From the NCBI GenBank assembly GCA_963792705.1, contig CAWBXD010000013.1, positions 186,001 to 250,000 on the forward strand: 64,000 bases of DNA, given 5' to 3'. The stretch's first letter is position 1, and each line of letters begins with the position of its first letter. The notes under the pieces were generated by a model. It was not told the DNA's origin. It made no database searches and saw only the letters and a program-made list of their open reading frames with translations. Below are positions 18,056-26,970 of the stretch, piece after piece. The translations under genes and the position numbers were made by a program. Source of the stretch: JBBQVS01 sp963792705 (GTDB taxonomy: Bacteria; Chloroflexota; Ktedonobacteria; Ktedonobacterales; Ktedonobacteraceae).

Positions 18056-19462
18056 TTACTGCCCCGTATCGACGCTCGGAACTTCTTTTCTTGGACGCCG
18101 CCGTGTAGTGCCGCGCTTTGCAAGGGCCGCCGCACGAATGCGTGGCACACCGAAGAATACATATAGGCTTGAGAGCAGAAAAACTACAAGCGTGATCAGT
18201 AGTGGAGTCCCAACTGCGACCCCTGCCGTTCCTATGCCAAGAGACGCGAGCACACCTAACAGACCAAAAATAATAATTGTGGCAATGGGGATGATGAGTC
18301 CTCCCTTAATACGGAACGCTCTTTCCGCATTTGGCTTGCGACTACGCAGCCTGAGCACACACAGTCCTGCGATTGTATAGATTATTGCCTCCAATACTGC
18401 TCCGAGCAGGATGAGCAACTGAAATTGGTTGGTTAAAAAGATGATGACCGCGATGATGGCGGAAAAGGCGGTTAGCACGATAACGGTTACATAGGGAACG
18501 GCAAACGCAACGCTGATACGCGAAAATATTGGTGGGAGCGTGTCTTCACGAGCGGCCGCATAGAGGAAGCGTGAGGCCGTTGCGAAACCACCATTGAAGG
18601 TCATGATCGCGGTCAAAAGCGTGGCAAGCAACATAATCCAGATACCAAGTTGCCCAAGTGCCGCTTTCCCCAGCAACATTTGTGGCACAGGAGAATTGGC
18701 AACGGCCGGATTATGCAAATTGAGCACGTTGCTTGAAGCAACGGTGAACAGGACATACGAGATAAGCAGCAGAAGCAAAGAAAGAAACATACCACGTGGT
18801 ATCAGCCGGATGTTGGCGATCTCCTCCGAAAGCGGTGTGACCCATTCAAAGGCTGAGAAGACAAAAACACCAACGGCCACAGCATTGATCAAATCGCCAG
18901 GATGACTGAATGCGTCAAAGGGCATACGTAACCGAAAACTGTGTTCGCTCAAGGCAATCAACGAGATAACAACGGCTACCGCAAGTAGCGTATAGGTTGC
19001 AACGTCTTGGAGCAGACCAGCAATTTTGATGCCGCGCAGATTGACGCCCATCGCCAGACCAAGCAAGGCTAAAATCCAGATAAGCGAGGCCCAACTGGGT
19101 AGCCCAAACGCGTAGGTAATAGCACTGCCCACGATATAACTATCGGCGGCAATGACCGCAACAATGGTGAGCATGTAGCCAAAGGTGATGATGAGCGAGA
19201 AGTTGTCGTTGAAGGCTTCTTTGATGTACTGGCGAATAGCCGAGGCTGATGGATAGAGCGCGTTCAATTCGGAGAAACACAGGGCGGCTAAATATGCCAG
19301 CAGACCCGCAATCACAATAGCGATCCAGCCAGAGTCGCCGCCCAACGTCGATGCTAGCTGAATGCAGCCCAGTAAACTTACGGCAGCATAGGCTAATCCT
19401 GTGCTTGTCGAAACAACTGTACGAAATGTTAGGACACGACGCAGCTCAACAGGTGTACGCAT
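18056..19462 (-). CDS. APC superfamily amino-acid/polyamine permease
   Basis: About 468 residues with about 12 hydrophobic segments spread over the length, a basic C-terminal tail (RGTTRRRPRKE), and the APC-type first helix region TSTGLAYAAVSLLGCIQLAS. Later segments FSAFEWVTPLSEEIANIR and FNGGFATASRFLYAAAREDTLPP match helices 6 and 8 of amino-acid permeases. The inner-membrane transporter's substrate cannot be read. Start at 19462 is favoured by AAGGA nine bases upstream; the frame is open to 19510. The SCP2-like gene lies upstream on the same strand. Confidence 0.88.
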   Translation of the reverse strand: MRTPVELRRVLTFRTVVSTSTGLAYAAVSLLGCIQLASTLGGDSGWIAIVIAGLLAYLAALCFSELNALYPSASAIRQYIKEAFNDNFSLIITFGYMLTIVAVIAADSYIVGSAITYAFGLPSWASLIWILALLGLAMGVNLRGIKIAGLLQDVATYTLLAVAVVISLIALSEHSFRLRMPFDAFSHPGDLINAVAVGVFVFSAFEWVTPLSEEIANIRLIPRGMFLSLLLLLISYVLFTVASSNVLNLHNPAVANSPVPQMLLGKAALGQLGIWIMLLATLLTAIMTFNGGFATASRFLYAAAREDTLPPIFSRISVAFAVPYVTVIVLTAFSAIIAVIIFLTNQFQLLILLGAVLEAIIYTIAGLCVLRLRSRKPNAERAFRIKGGLIIPIATIIIFGLLGVLASLGIGTAGVAVGTPLLITLVVFLLSSLYVFFGVPRIRAAALAKRGTTRRRPRKEVPSVDTGQ

Positions 19463-19477
19463 GGAACACATCCTTGG

Positions 19478-19501
19478 GTAGGGGCGCAGTGCATTGCGCC
19501 C
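19478..19501. repeat. Short GTAGGGGCGCA-type palindrome
   Basis: GGGCGCA and TGCGCCC around six bases, after GTAGG. It resembles a reduced form of the GTAGGGGCAGCAATT repeat at 35488 and separates the SCP2-like gene from the permease start. Confidence 0.5.
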
Positions 19502-19514
19502 ATCAAACAATAAT

Positions 19515-19889
19515 TTATGATGTTTTTTGCTTTTGGACTTCCAAATAGATCATCAACGACATGGCGTCGAGTCGCATCACATTATCTTGAGAACCCTGTG
19601 TTTTGATGGAGCCTTGCATATAATTTGACGCGGGGTTGGCATCGCACCAGAAAATATCTGTCAAATCCTCGCTACTACCTCTAACGATCAAGTCTGGTTT
19701 ATCGTAGACTCCATCATGCACCGTCGTCTTTAAATCCTTAATGACCATCGTAAAGCCAGCGTTGATGTCAACGGCTTCCACGTAGATCACACAATTCCAG
19801 TTGCGTAGTGAGCGTACCACACGTTCGCTTTTCTGCGCTTGTTGCACATAATCGTCAAGTGCCTCACGCAGTTCTTCACGCGTCGCCAT
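19515..19889 (-). CDS. SCP2-like sterol-carrier domain protein
   Basis: A 124-residue single-domain protein. The pattern WNCVIYVEAVDINAGFTMVIKD, then PDLIVRGSSEDLTDIFWCDANPASNYMQGSIKTQGS, resembles the SCP2/alkyl-sulfatase C-terminal lipid-binding fold, where the loop before SIKTQG-like residues precedes the last helix. It may bind lipids or acyl chains. AAGGAG stands before the ATG. It precedes the permease on the same strand with only a short palindrome between them, so cotranscription is plausible. Confidence 0.65.
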   Translation of the reverse strand: MATREELREALDDYVQQAQKSERVVRSLRNWNCVIYVEAVDINAGFTMVIKDLKTTVHDGVYDKPDLIVRGSSEDLTDIFWCDANPASNYMQGSIKTQGSQDNVMRLDAMSLMIYLEVQKQKTS

Positions 19890-19953
19890 GTTTGGTTTCT
19901 CCTTTTGTTTGTAATAACCGATTATCCTGTTTCACAAATTGGTACGGATAGGT

Positions 19954-20022
19954 GTAGGGACCGATTGATCGCGTCCTCGTGGCAACCCACCGCCGACAAG
20001 GACGCGATCAATCGGTCCCTAC
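19954..20022. repeat. GTAGGGACCGAT-type hairpin repeat
   Basis: Complete element with arms GTAGGGACCGATTGATCGCG and complement. It is followed by ATGGATGTATCCGCATT, a flank also found after the element at 37987-38049. Confidence 0.95.
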
Positions 20023-20141
20023 AATGGATGTATCCGCATTATTTCATCAAACTGCATTATCACGTCCAAAGACGGTCGGCAATGACCAACATAACAGGGA
20101 TTGGTGACATTCCAACGTCCCCCAACATGGTTAACTGCCAA

Positions 20142-20173
20142 CAGGGACGCGGACGCGATGAATCGGTCCCTAC
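20142..20173. repeat. Half copy of the GTAGGGACCGAT repeat
   Basis: Only the right arm (GGACGCGATGAATCGGTCCC TAC) is present, about 120 bases from the complete element. Its TAG on the minus strand (20172-20170) is the stop codon of the amine oxidase gene. Confidence 0.8.
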
Positions 20174-21555
20174 CTGGACGCAATAATCTCGTTCGCAACA
20201 CGCACACCTGATTGGATGGCACCATCCATGTAGCCATTCCAAACCGTCGCGGTCTCCGTACCTGCCCAATAAATACGGCCTATGGGTGTTCGCAATGCCT
20301 CGCCGTAGATTCTTAATACGCCAGGAGGCATATAGCCAGCGTAACAGCCGCGTGAATACTCCTCTTCAGCCCAATTTTGTTCGACGTATGCATAGGGCTG
20401 CGCGGCTTTCTCGCCGAAGTAGCGCACCATACACGCGATAACCTCTGCTCGGCGTTCTTCCAGGCTACGTTGGCCCCATATGCGTCCATCATCGCCTTCA
20501 ATAAAACCTAACAGTATCCCCGGTGTCCCACTTTCGGGCGAATTGTCGAACGTGATACGGACAGGTCCGCTATCGCTTCCGACCTGTCCCGATAAGCCTT
20601 CGTCACGCCAGAAAGCCGTTTCATAACAGCAATGCACCTTGATAACCGTCCCCATCGGCATGCGCTGTGTAAGTTGGTCGCGCATCGCAGGTAGCTTTGG
20701 TCGATAGCGTATACGACCTGCCAATGTAGGAGGAATAGCGACAACAACATGCTGAGCGATCACAATCAGAGCATCACTTTCTACACGAACGCCGTGTTCG
20801 TCCTGCATAATTGTATGAACAGGCGCGTTCAACACAAGCCGCTCTCCAAGCGGTTGCGCCATCTTTGTGGAAAGCTGTTGTGTGCCGCCTGAGAAACGTC
20901 GCTCCTGTGCTCCGCGCGCGACGCTGGCAAGCTCGTTGAGGCTGCCACCGGAGTGTACATAAAAGAGAAAGTGCAAAAAAGAGAGGTCATGGGGTTCACA
21001 GGAAAATATAGCTTGTACCACCAATGTCAACCATGTACGAACATCTTCTGATGCTATATTGGCCTTACTCCATGAGCCAACCGTCTGTGCATCCCACTCA
21101 GCGGCCTTTTCTGCCGTCCACGGCGCGTCAAGGGGAACCTCTTGTGCTAAGAGATTGAGTTCGAGCAGCAACTCAACTGTCTCCATCGTCACAGCAGGGT
21201 CACGCATAGAGATAGCACCGGCATACACAAAGTGTTGTCCTTGATAGTGCTCAATATTGTTTCCTGCATCGTAAGTGTTGAATGTCTTCACTTCCAACTC
21301 TTCGGCTAGCGCGAGCAAACGGTGCTGATTTGGTCCCACCCATTGTGCGCCTTGATCTACGAAGGTTCCGTCGGGTAGACTAACTGTATATGTGCGTCCA
21401 CCAACACGGTCACGCGCCTCCAAGACAATAACCGTAAGCCCTGCTACTATAAGTTCACGTGCAGCAGTCAAACCCGCGAGGCCAGCGCCAACAACAACAA
21501 CATCGGCCTGAAGGCTCTGTTTATTTTCTTGCTGGTACGACAAAGAATTGCTCAT
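20170..21555 (-). CDS. Flavin monoamine oxidase family protein
   Basis: A 461-residue FAD amine oxidase. The dinucleotide fold VVVGAGLAGLTAARE is at 20-34, the acidic ribose ligand in VLEARDR near 46, and RVGGRT at 50-55. The C-terminal FAD motif RIYWAGTETATVWNGYMDGA closes the protein, where MAO-type enzymes have the covalent-flavin or Trp-lined substrate cage. It oxidises primary or secondary amines; substrate unknown. AAGGAGG precedes ATG 21555; the open frame further upstream is not coding. It is divergent from the MFS gene. The stop codon is provided by a repeat half-element. Confidence 0.88.
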   Translation of the reverse strand: MSNSLSYQQENKQSLQADVVVVGAGLAGLTAARELIVAGLTVIVLEARDRVGGRTYTVSLPDGTFVDQGAQWVGPNQHRLLALAEELEVKTFNTYDAGNNIEHYQGQHFVYAGAISMRDPAVTMETVELLLELNLLAQEVPLDAPWTAEKAAEWDAQTVGSWSKANIASEDVRTWLTLVVQAIFSCEPHDLSFLHFLFYVHSGGSLNELASVARGAQERRFSGGTQQLSTKMAQPLGERLVLNAPVHTIMQDEHGVRVESDALIVIAQHVVVAIPPTLAGRIRYRPKLPAMRDQLTQRMPMGTVIKVHCCYETAFWRDEGLSGQVGSDSGPVRITFDNSPESGTPGILLGFIEGDDGRIWGQRSLEERRAEVIACMVRYFGEKAAQPYAYVEQNWAEEEYSRGCYAGYMPPGVLRIYGEALRTPIGRIYWAGTETATVWNGYMDGAIQSGVRVANEIIASR

Positions 21556-21747
21556 AGGGGAATTGCCTCCTTTCTTAAATAAGAGTGATAATTTTAGGGA
21601 AGCTAAAAAAAATAGGTCGGTTGTCACATGGTTTTTGTCTCTCTTTGCGCTATGATATGACATACAGGATAAGAACACAACGATTGTACAGGGGTTTCGT
21701 TGCCGTAAGAACATTTTGATGCCTATACCAGAGAGGACACACATTCC

Positions 21748-23181
21748 ATGTCCACGCATACGGACCAGCAAGCTAAAGATGCTCCACTTACACAACAAGA
21801 TGGTCAGCAACAGTCAACGGATGTCGCAAGTTTTCGACGTGTCCTCAAAAATCGGAATTTTTTGTTGTTATGGTTGGCACAACTTACATCATTAACGGTG
21901 CTGAATGCGGTAAACTTTGGCGTGGTCCTGCTGATTACTGAGTTGACGCATTCGGTGTTCATGGTGGGCTTGGCAATTATCTCATTTACGCTACCTGCAA
22001 TTCCTTTTGGCGCGGTTGCTGGCTCGATTGTCGATCACCTGGATAAACGGCTCGTGTTGTGGGTGACAAACCTGCTCCGTATGGGAACGATGGTCTTGAT
22101 TGTTGTTTCTCTCTTGATGAACCGTGATAGTATCTGGCCTTTGTACGTGCTTTCCTATTTGACTGCGCTGATTGGACAATTCTTTATTCCTGCTGAAGGG
22201 TCATCCATTCCTATACTGGTTGGCGAGAATGATTTATTGCCTGCCCTCTCGCTATTCAATATCTCCATTACCGTATCACAGGCACTTGGCTTTTTACTGC
22301 TTGGTCGCGTGGTAGCTACCCTCTTTCCGCCGTTTACTCTCTTTGCTCTGCATGTGGAGTCTATCGACATGCTGTTTGTCGTGAGTGCTCTGCTGTATGT
22401 GGTCTGTGCCGTATTGATTCTGCTTATTCCTCCACATGCGTTTCACGAACAGCATGCCGATGTCCATTTTGGCAAGGGGGGAACGCGTATGGATCTGGGC
22501 CAGACTTTTCGGACGCTGTGGCATGATACCGTTGAGGGCTGGCATACGATTCGTATTGACCCCTTACTGTTTTATGCCGTTGTGCAACTCTCGGTTATTG
22601 GCGTTATCATGCTACTGATCGGGGAACTCGCAGGAACCTTTGTGCAACAGGTATTGCACAGACCACCGGCCGATATGTCGCTTATTCTTGCTCCGGCCGC
22701 AGTTGGACTTATTGGTGCTTCGGTCCTTATGCCACGCTTCGCAAAACGCATCAGTACACTTCGTCTCACCACGTTTGGCTTTATCGTGCTTGCACTTGGT
22801 TTTGTCGCACTGCCAGCCTCTGAATGGGTCGCGTCTCTGATTGACCCACGACATGGAGTAGAGTCGCCACTTCTGGTCGCGATAATTGTGGTGCTTGTGC
22901 TTATACTTGGAGCTGCAATTGCTATCGTCAACATTCCGACGCAGACGATGATGCAGGAACGCGCCCCAGAGGAGAGTCGCGCACGTGTGCTGGCCTTTCA
23001 GTCGATGCTATATAGTGTCGGCTCTATCCCCGTATTGCTCTTCGCTGGCGTTTTCGCGCAATTCATCGGCTTCAATCAACTTATTGGACTGCTTGCGGTT
23101 AGTTTATTGCTGTTCGCATGGTGGGGCGTGTGGTATGTGCGGAAGCACAAGCAGGAGGAGAGAAGCCTTCGCTTGACATAG
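21748..23181 (+). CDS. MFS transporter (MFS_3, exporter-like)
   Basis: A 477-residue 12-helix transporter. The N-terminal tail is hydrophilic and Gln-rich, followed by FRRVLKNRNFLLLWLAQLTS, the entry typical of EntS/multidrug-type exporters of the MFS_3 group. The A-like motif GSIVDHLDKRLVLWVTNLLR lies between helices 2 and 3. C-terminal helices contain AIVNIPTQTMMQERAPEESRARVLAFQS, also characteristic of this group. Likely exports a drug or small metabolite. It precedes the ECF operon by 145 bases on the same strand. Confidence 0.88.
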   Translation: MSTHTDQQAKDAPLTQQDGQQQSTDVASFRRVLKNRNFLLLWLAQLTSLTVLNAVNFGVVLLITELTHSVFMVGLAIISFTLPAIPFGAVAGSIVDHLDKRLVLWVTNLLRMGTMVLIVVSLLMNRDSIWPLYVLSYLTALIGQFFIPAEGSSIPILVGENDLLPALSLFNISITVSQALGFLLLGRVVATLFPPFTLFALHVESIDMLFVVSALLYVVCAVLILLIPPHAFHEQHADVHFGKGGTRMDLGQTFRTLWHDTVEGWHTIRIDPLLFYAVVQLSVIGVIMLLIGELAGTFVQQVLHRPPADMSLILAPAAVGLIGASVLMPRFAKRISTLRLTTFGFIVLALGFVALPASEWVASLIDPRHGVESPLLVAIIVVLVLILGAAIAIVNIPTQTMMQERAPEESRARVLAFQSMLYSVGSIPVLLFAGVFAQFIGFNQLIGLLAVSLLLFAWWGVWYVRKHKQEERSLRLT

Positions 23182-23251
23182 CACAATCCCCCTTCGTATA
23201 CTTCTAGGTAACTTATGCCTTATGTCAATTGTAACAAAAGTTACGCTGTCT

Positions 23252-23309
23252 GATGAGCGCGTGAATTCTCGTTGGACCCCTTCCCACAACGAGGAACATG
23301 CGCTTCGTC
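23252..23309 (+). promoter_or_regulatory. Structured leader hairpin in front of the ECF transporter operon
   Basis: GATGAGCGCGTG (23252-23263) pairs with CATGCGCTTCGTC (23297-23309) using two G-U pairs and one bulged base; across a small internal loop, CTCGTTG pairs with CAACGAG around a 12-base loop GACCCCTTCCCA. AAAGGAG, the ribosome-binding site of the S-component gene, begins three bases after the stem. A smaller stem GTAAC-AAAA-GTTAC lies just upstream. G-U pairs imply a structure at RNA level. I do not recognise a named riboswitch class. Confidence 0.5.
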
Positions 23310-23326
23310 ACAAAGGAGATTGTGCC

Positions 23327-23935
23327 TTGAGCAAAATCGTTGGTCGTTCGTCGTCCAAAGCGGGACCGTGGACGCTCACCACTGAACGTATCGCCATCGC
23401 GGGCGTACTCGCGGCAATCACCGTTATCCTGGGCATCGTCCCTTTTCTTGGCTTTATTCCTTTGCCAACCGCTATTGGCAACGCAACCACCGAGCACATC
23501 CCGACGATTCTTGGCGGCGTGATTGCGGGTCCTATCGTAGGTATCTTCACAGGCTTAATATTTGGCTTACTGAGTTTTTTTCGTGCCACTCAACCATTCT
23601 TTAAGGACCCAACGGTCGCTGTTCTGCCGCGCATCTTTATTGGGTTGACCGCCTGGGCAACCTTTGCCGCTTTACGCAGAACTAATCGTGACCTCGCCGC
23701 AGCGGCAGCAGGCTTCGTCGGTTCAGCAACCAACACGGTCCTTGTGGTGAGTGCGCTCATTCTACGTGGCTACTTTCGGCCAGAGGTTATCATTCCGCTT
23801 GTGCTTGTCCAGGCCACGTTTGAAGCTATTGTTGCCGCTATCCTGATTGTGGTTTTAGCCCGTGTCTTTTACATCATCGAGGCTCGTGTGGTTCGCGCTC
23901 CCGATACGAAACCACGTAACGAGCTACCCTACTAG
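23327..23935 (+). CDS. ECF transporter substrate-binding S component
   Basis: About 202 residues with six hydrophobic segments. The pattern ATTEHIPTILGGVIAGPIVG, then GLIFGLLSFF and PRIFIGLTAWATFAAL, matches the ECF S-component family containing FolT- and PanT-like proteins. The substrate is not decided by sequence; a panD gene 4 kb downstream makes pantothenate one possibility only. The start is taken as TTG 23327, nine bases after AAAGGAG; the frame is open to 23222, but that part overlaps a stable hairpin. It is followed two bases later by the fused ATPase gene. Confidence 0.82.
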   Translation: MSKIVGRSSSKAGPWTLTTERIAIAGVLAAITVILGIVPFLGFIPLPTAIGNATTEHIPTILGGVIAGPIVGIFTGLIFGLLSFFRATQPFFKDPTVAVLPRIFIGLTAWATFAALRRTNRDLAAAAAGFVGSATNTVLVVSALILRGYFRPEVIIPLVLVQATFEAIVAAILIVVLARVFYIIEARVVRAPDTKPRNELPY

Positions 23936-23937
23936 CC

Positions 23938-25695
23938 ATGCTCGAACTACAAAACGTCACCTTTAACTATAGCGCGCAGGGGGAACAAGACACTCCCCCT
24001 GCGCTTCAGCATGTCAATTTACGTATCAACGAAGGCGAAACAATAGCTGTCATTGGACAAAATGGTTCGGGAAAAAGTACGCTGACTAAGCTGCTGGCAG
24101 CTATTCTCGAACCCACAAGCGGTTCTATTCTTGTCGATGGCCTGGACACGACAGCGAATGGCGAGGACCTGTGGACAATTCGGCAACGCGTAGGCGTCGT
24201 GTTTCAAAATCCAGATGACCAACTGGTTGCCAGTACAGTGCTTGACGATATCGCCTTTGGACCTGAAAATATTGGTCTGCCGCGTTTTGAAATTCAGGAG
24301 CGAGTACAGGAAGCTATTGCTCTGCTTGGCCTTGAAGCCTATAGACAGATGTCCATCAACGAATTATCGGTAGGGCAAAAGCAACGGGTCGCTGTCGCTG
24401 GTGTGCTGGCGATGCGTCCACGCTACCTTGTGTTGGATGAACCAACAACGATGATTTCGGGTAAGACAGCGCAACATCTATTAGCAACGGTACAGCGTCT
24501 CGCCCACGAACGGGGCATTACGGTTATCCACATCACGCACTATATGCACGAAGTCACCAGCTTTGACCGCGTACTTGTGATGAATGCTGGACATATTCTT
24601 ATGGACGACACGCCTACAGCAATCTTTGCTCGTGCTGAGGAATTGCAAGCCATAGGGCTTGACGTGCCGATGGTAACGCACCTCGGTCAACGACTTCATG
24701 CACAAGGTTGGGGCAAGCCACAAGAGGTGATACTGTCCGTCGAACACTTGCGCGATAGTATGCGTGAGACACTTGTTCCTGCCGCGATTGAACAGAACAC
24801 ACAAAGTGTATTTACCTCTGTTCCTTCTCTTGTCCAACCCTCTGTCTTTGAACTGCACAATGTCTCCTATACCTACCTGCGCGATACTCCTTTGGCACAA
24901 AACGCATTACATGACCTATCGCTTACGATTGCAAAAGGACACACAACGGCGTTGGTGGGGGCGACCAACGCGGGAAAATCGACTGTTATAGACTTGCTGG
25001 CTTGCTTGATACAGCCGACGACAGGCAAGGTCTTGTTTGAGGGGAAGGATACAAAAGACGCCTCGTTCAAAATAGAGCAACTCCGTTCGCGTGTTGGCGT
25101 GGTGTTTCAATCGCCGGAGTCGCAGATATTTGAGGAGACGGTCGGCAAGGATGTCTCGTTTGGCTTGCGCCGCAAAAATGTGCCATTCGCGGAATCGCGT
25201 CGCCTCGTGCAGGAGTCGCTTGAGGCCGTGGGATTGTCATATGAGGATTTTCGTTCGCGCTACACTTATGCCTTAAGCGGTGGACAAAAACGCCGCGTTG
25301 CTATCGCTGGTGTTCTTGCGCTTCAGCCACAGGTAATTCTTTTCGATGAGCCAATGGCAGGCTTAGACCCACGTGGACGCCATGAACTGCTGCAACTGAT
25401 TGCAACGCTTAAGCAACGTACAGACCTCACGATCATCTATGTGTCTAGTAGCCTGGAAGATGTGATTGAAATAGCCGACACCATTCATGTTCTCGATCAG
25501 GGTCGGCTTATCCTGAGTGGTACACCACGCGAAATACTTGCTCACGCCAGCGAGTTACAGACGTTGGATATCACGCTACCAGAGGCAACGCGAATCGCAC
25601 TAACGATGCAAACGGCGTTTCCAACGATGCATGTAGATGTGCTTAACCTTACAGAATTGGAAGAGGAATTTAGCCACAAAGAGACGACGGTATGA
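23938..25695 (+). CDS. ecfA: Fused double ATPase of the ECF transporter (EcfA1-EcfA2)
   Basis: A 585-residue fusion of two ECF-type ATPases. Domain 1: Walker A GQNGSGKST at 40-48, Q-loop FQNPDDQLVASTVLDDIAFG, signature LSVGQKQRV near 143, Walker B YLVLDEP. Domain 2: Walker A GATNAGKST near 341, Q-loop FQSPESQIFEETVGKDVSFG, signature LSGGQKRRV near 446, Walker B VILFDEPMAGLDP. Domain 1 deviates in the signature (SV for SG) and the D-loop (TTMISGK instead of a xLDP form), and domain 2 has Asn in its P-loop. The two sites are thus asymmetric. The end overlaps the T gene by four bases. Confidence 0.93.
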   Translation: MLELQNVTFNYSAQGEQDTPPALQHVNLRINEGETIAVIGQNGSGKSTLTKLLAAILEPTSGSILVDGLDTTANGEDLWTIRQRVGVVFQNPDDQLVASTVLDDIAFGPENIGLPRFEIQERVQEAIALLGLEAYRQMSINELSVGQKQRVAVAGVLAMRPRYLVLDEPTTMISGKTAQHLLATVQRLAHERGITVIHITHYMHEVTSFDRVLVMNAGHILMDDTPTAIFARAEELQAIGLDVPMVTHLGQRLHAQGWGKPQEVILSVEHLRDSMRETLVPAAIEQNTQSVFTSVPSLVQPSVFELHNVSYTYLRDTPLAQNALHDLSLTIAKGHTTALVGATNAGKSTVIDLLACLIQPTTGKVLFEGKDTKDASFKIEQLRSRVGVVFQSPESQIFEETVGKDVSFGLRRKNVPFAESRRLVQESLEAVGLSYEDFRSRYTYALSGGQKRRVAIAGVLALQPQVILFDEPMAGLDPRGRHELLQLIATLKQRTDLTIIYVSSSLEDVIEIADTIHVLDQGRLILSGTPREILAHASELQTLDITLPEATRIALTMQTAFPTMHVDVLNLTELEEEFSHKETTV

Positions 25696-26525
25696 TACAG
25701 CTTACACGCGACATCACCTTTGGACAATATATTAACAATAGCTCTGTCCTGGCACGCATGGACCCACGCACAAAATTATTCTGTGCGATAGTGCTGATTG
25801 TCTTTATAACAATCGTTAGCAGCTTTATTGCATTTATCGCATGCTTGTTATTCTGTGTGCTGGTGCAAAGGGTATCGCGTTTGCCGGTCATGTATGTGCT
25901 ACGTGGCCTTCGACCGTTTATTCCCTTCATTCTTTTCTTTTTTTGTGTAACTGTGCTTTTTTATCCGGCTCCCGTGCATACAACCTATCTATGGCAGTGG
26001 GGTATTTTCTCATTCTCATGGAGTGGTGTGCTTAGCGCGGTCTTGGGCATCGTGCGCCTGTTTTTTCTGTACTACGCGACCTCGATGCTCACCTTTACCA
26101 CGTCGCTAGTAGACTTGACGAGCGGTATGCAAGCGTTGTTTGCGCCACTGCAAAGAATTGGCGTACCTGTGAACGCGTTTATTATGATGCTGGTGATTGC
26201 CTTCAAATTCGTGCCCATCTTCATCGCGGAGATAGAACGCTTGCTAAAGGCACAAACGGCTCGTGGTGTACGCTTCGATGAGGGAAATTTCATTCAGCGC
26301 ACACTTAAACTCGCGCCACTGTTCGTGCCATTATTTGTAAGCGGTTTTAAACGTGCTCAGGTTCTAAGCGTGGCAATGGATGCCCGTTGCTTCGGAAGTC
26401 GTCCAGGATGGAAACGCAGTACACTACGCAAACTCACGTTTGAACGTTTTGATGCCCTCGCGCTTGTGGCTACACTGCTAACATGTGGCGTGATGCTGGC
26501 TATCAATATCTTTGTACGATTTTAA
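25692..26525 (+). CDS. ecfT: ECF transporter transmembrane T component
   Basis: A 277-residue membrane protein starting within the ATPase stop (ATGA overlap). It opens with YINNSSVLARMDPRTKL, the usual EcfT amphipathic entry, followed by about five to six hydrophobic helices. The two coupling motifs facing the ATPases are AQTARGVRF near 188 and AMDARCFGS near 231; the second is ARC where ARG is usual. Together with the S component and fused ATPases it makes a complete group II-like or dedicated ECF vitamin/metal importer. Confidence 0.93.
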   Translation: MIQLTRDITFGQYINNSSVLARMDPRTKLFCAIVLIVFITIVSSFIAFIACLLFCVLVQRVSRLPVMYVLRGLRPFIPFILFFFCVTVLFYPAPVHTTYLWQWGIFSFSWSGVLSAVLGIVRLFFLYYATSMLTFTTSLVDLTSGMQALFAPLQRIGVPVNAFIMMLVIAFKFVPIFIAEIERLLKAQTARGVRFDEGNFIQRTLKLAPLFVPLFVSGFKRAQVLSVAMDARCFGSRPGWKRSTLRKLTFERFDALALVATLLTCGVMLAINIFVRF

Positions 26526-26556
26526 AAGGGTACTCGCAATCTTCCAACCTTGATGT

Positions 26557-26725
26557 GATGAATTCGTAGGGACCACATTGATGGCGTCCGAGGCGCAATT
26601 CATTGCGCGAGTTCCTTGGTGTCAAGCGTGATCGTGAGTATCTCGCGCAAGAATGGGTGTAAGAGGACTGCACATTGCTTCGCTCGTGCAGTGGACGTCA
26701 TCAATGTGGTCCCTACGAATTCATC
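26557..26725. repeat. GTAGGGACCACATTGAT-type hairpin repeat, long form
   Basis: Arms GATGAATTC plus GTAGGGACCACATTGATG and complements enclose about 100 bases that contain a GCGCAATTCATTGCGC module. The outer nine bases (GATGAATTC) are also part of the stem. It lies between ecfT and the DUF402 gene. Confidence 0.85.
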
Positions 26726-26890
26726 AATCGAAGATTGCAGTCTACTACCAAACTCTATCACCTGCGCTATACAACGCTGGAGACGGCACCCATCTTTTGG
26801 CCTCCTTTTGTGGTACCATATGTACACAGTTTGTTTCATTTGAGCGAAAGAGTTTATACAGAGAAATGCTCTCTTTGCAGTACCTTCTCT
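26726..26890. other. Spacer between the repeat and the hairpin before the DUF402 gene
   Basis: No supported gene; short frames here on both strands run into the neighbouring repeats and have no ribosome-binding site. TTTGTTTCATTTGAGCG and similar AT-rich parts could hold a promoter, but none is clear. Confidence 0.3.
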
Positions 26891-26931
26891 CCTGCTGTCT
26901 TTACATTCCAAAGGAATGTAAAGACAGCAGG
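26891..26931. repeat. Perfect 19-base palindrome with a 3-base loop
   Basis: CCTGCTGTCTTTACATTCC, AAA, and the exact complement, 40 bases before the DUF402 gene start. Being upstream of a codirectional gene it could act as an attenuator or be a boundary palindrome of the kind seen elsewhere here. Confidence 0.7.
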
Positions 26932-26970
26932 GTATACATACCTGTTTGTTGCTAGAAAGGGTTTATAACG

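Noticed and set aside
20170..21810. Longer N-terminus for the amine oxidase
   Set aside because: The FAD motif should be near the N-terminus, and AAGGAGG precedes ATG 21555; the extension overlaps the MFS gene start.
23252..23309. Calling the ECF leader a known riboswitch
   Set aside because: No conserved core of TPP, FMN, cobalamin, preQ1, SAM or lysine classes can be seen, so only a structured leader is claimed.
26600..26968. Several 75-103-codon frames on both strands before the DUF402 gene
   Set aside because: They are created by the hairpin repeat and palindrome in this region; composition is not protein-like.
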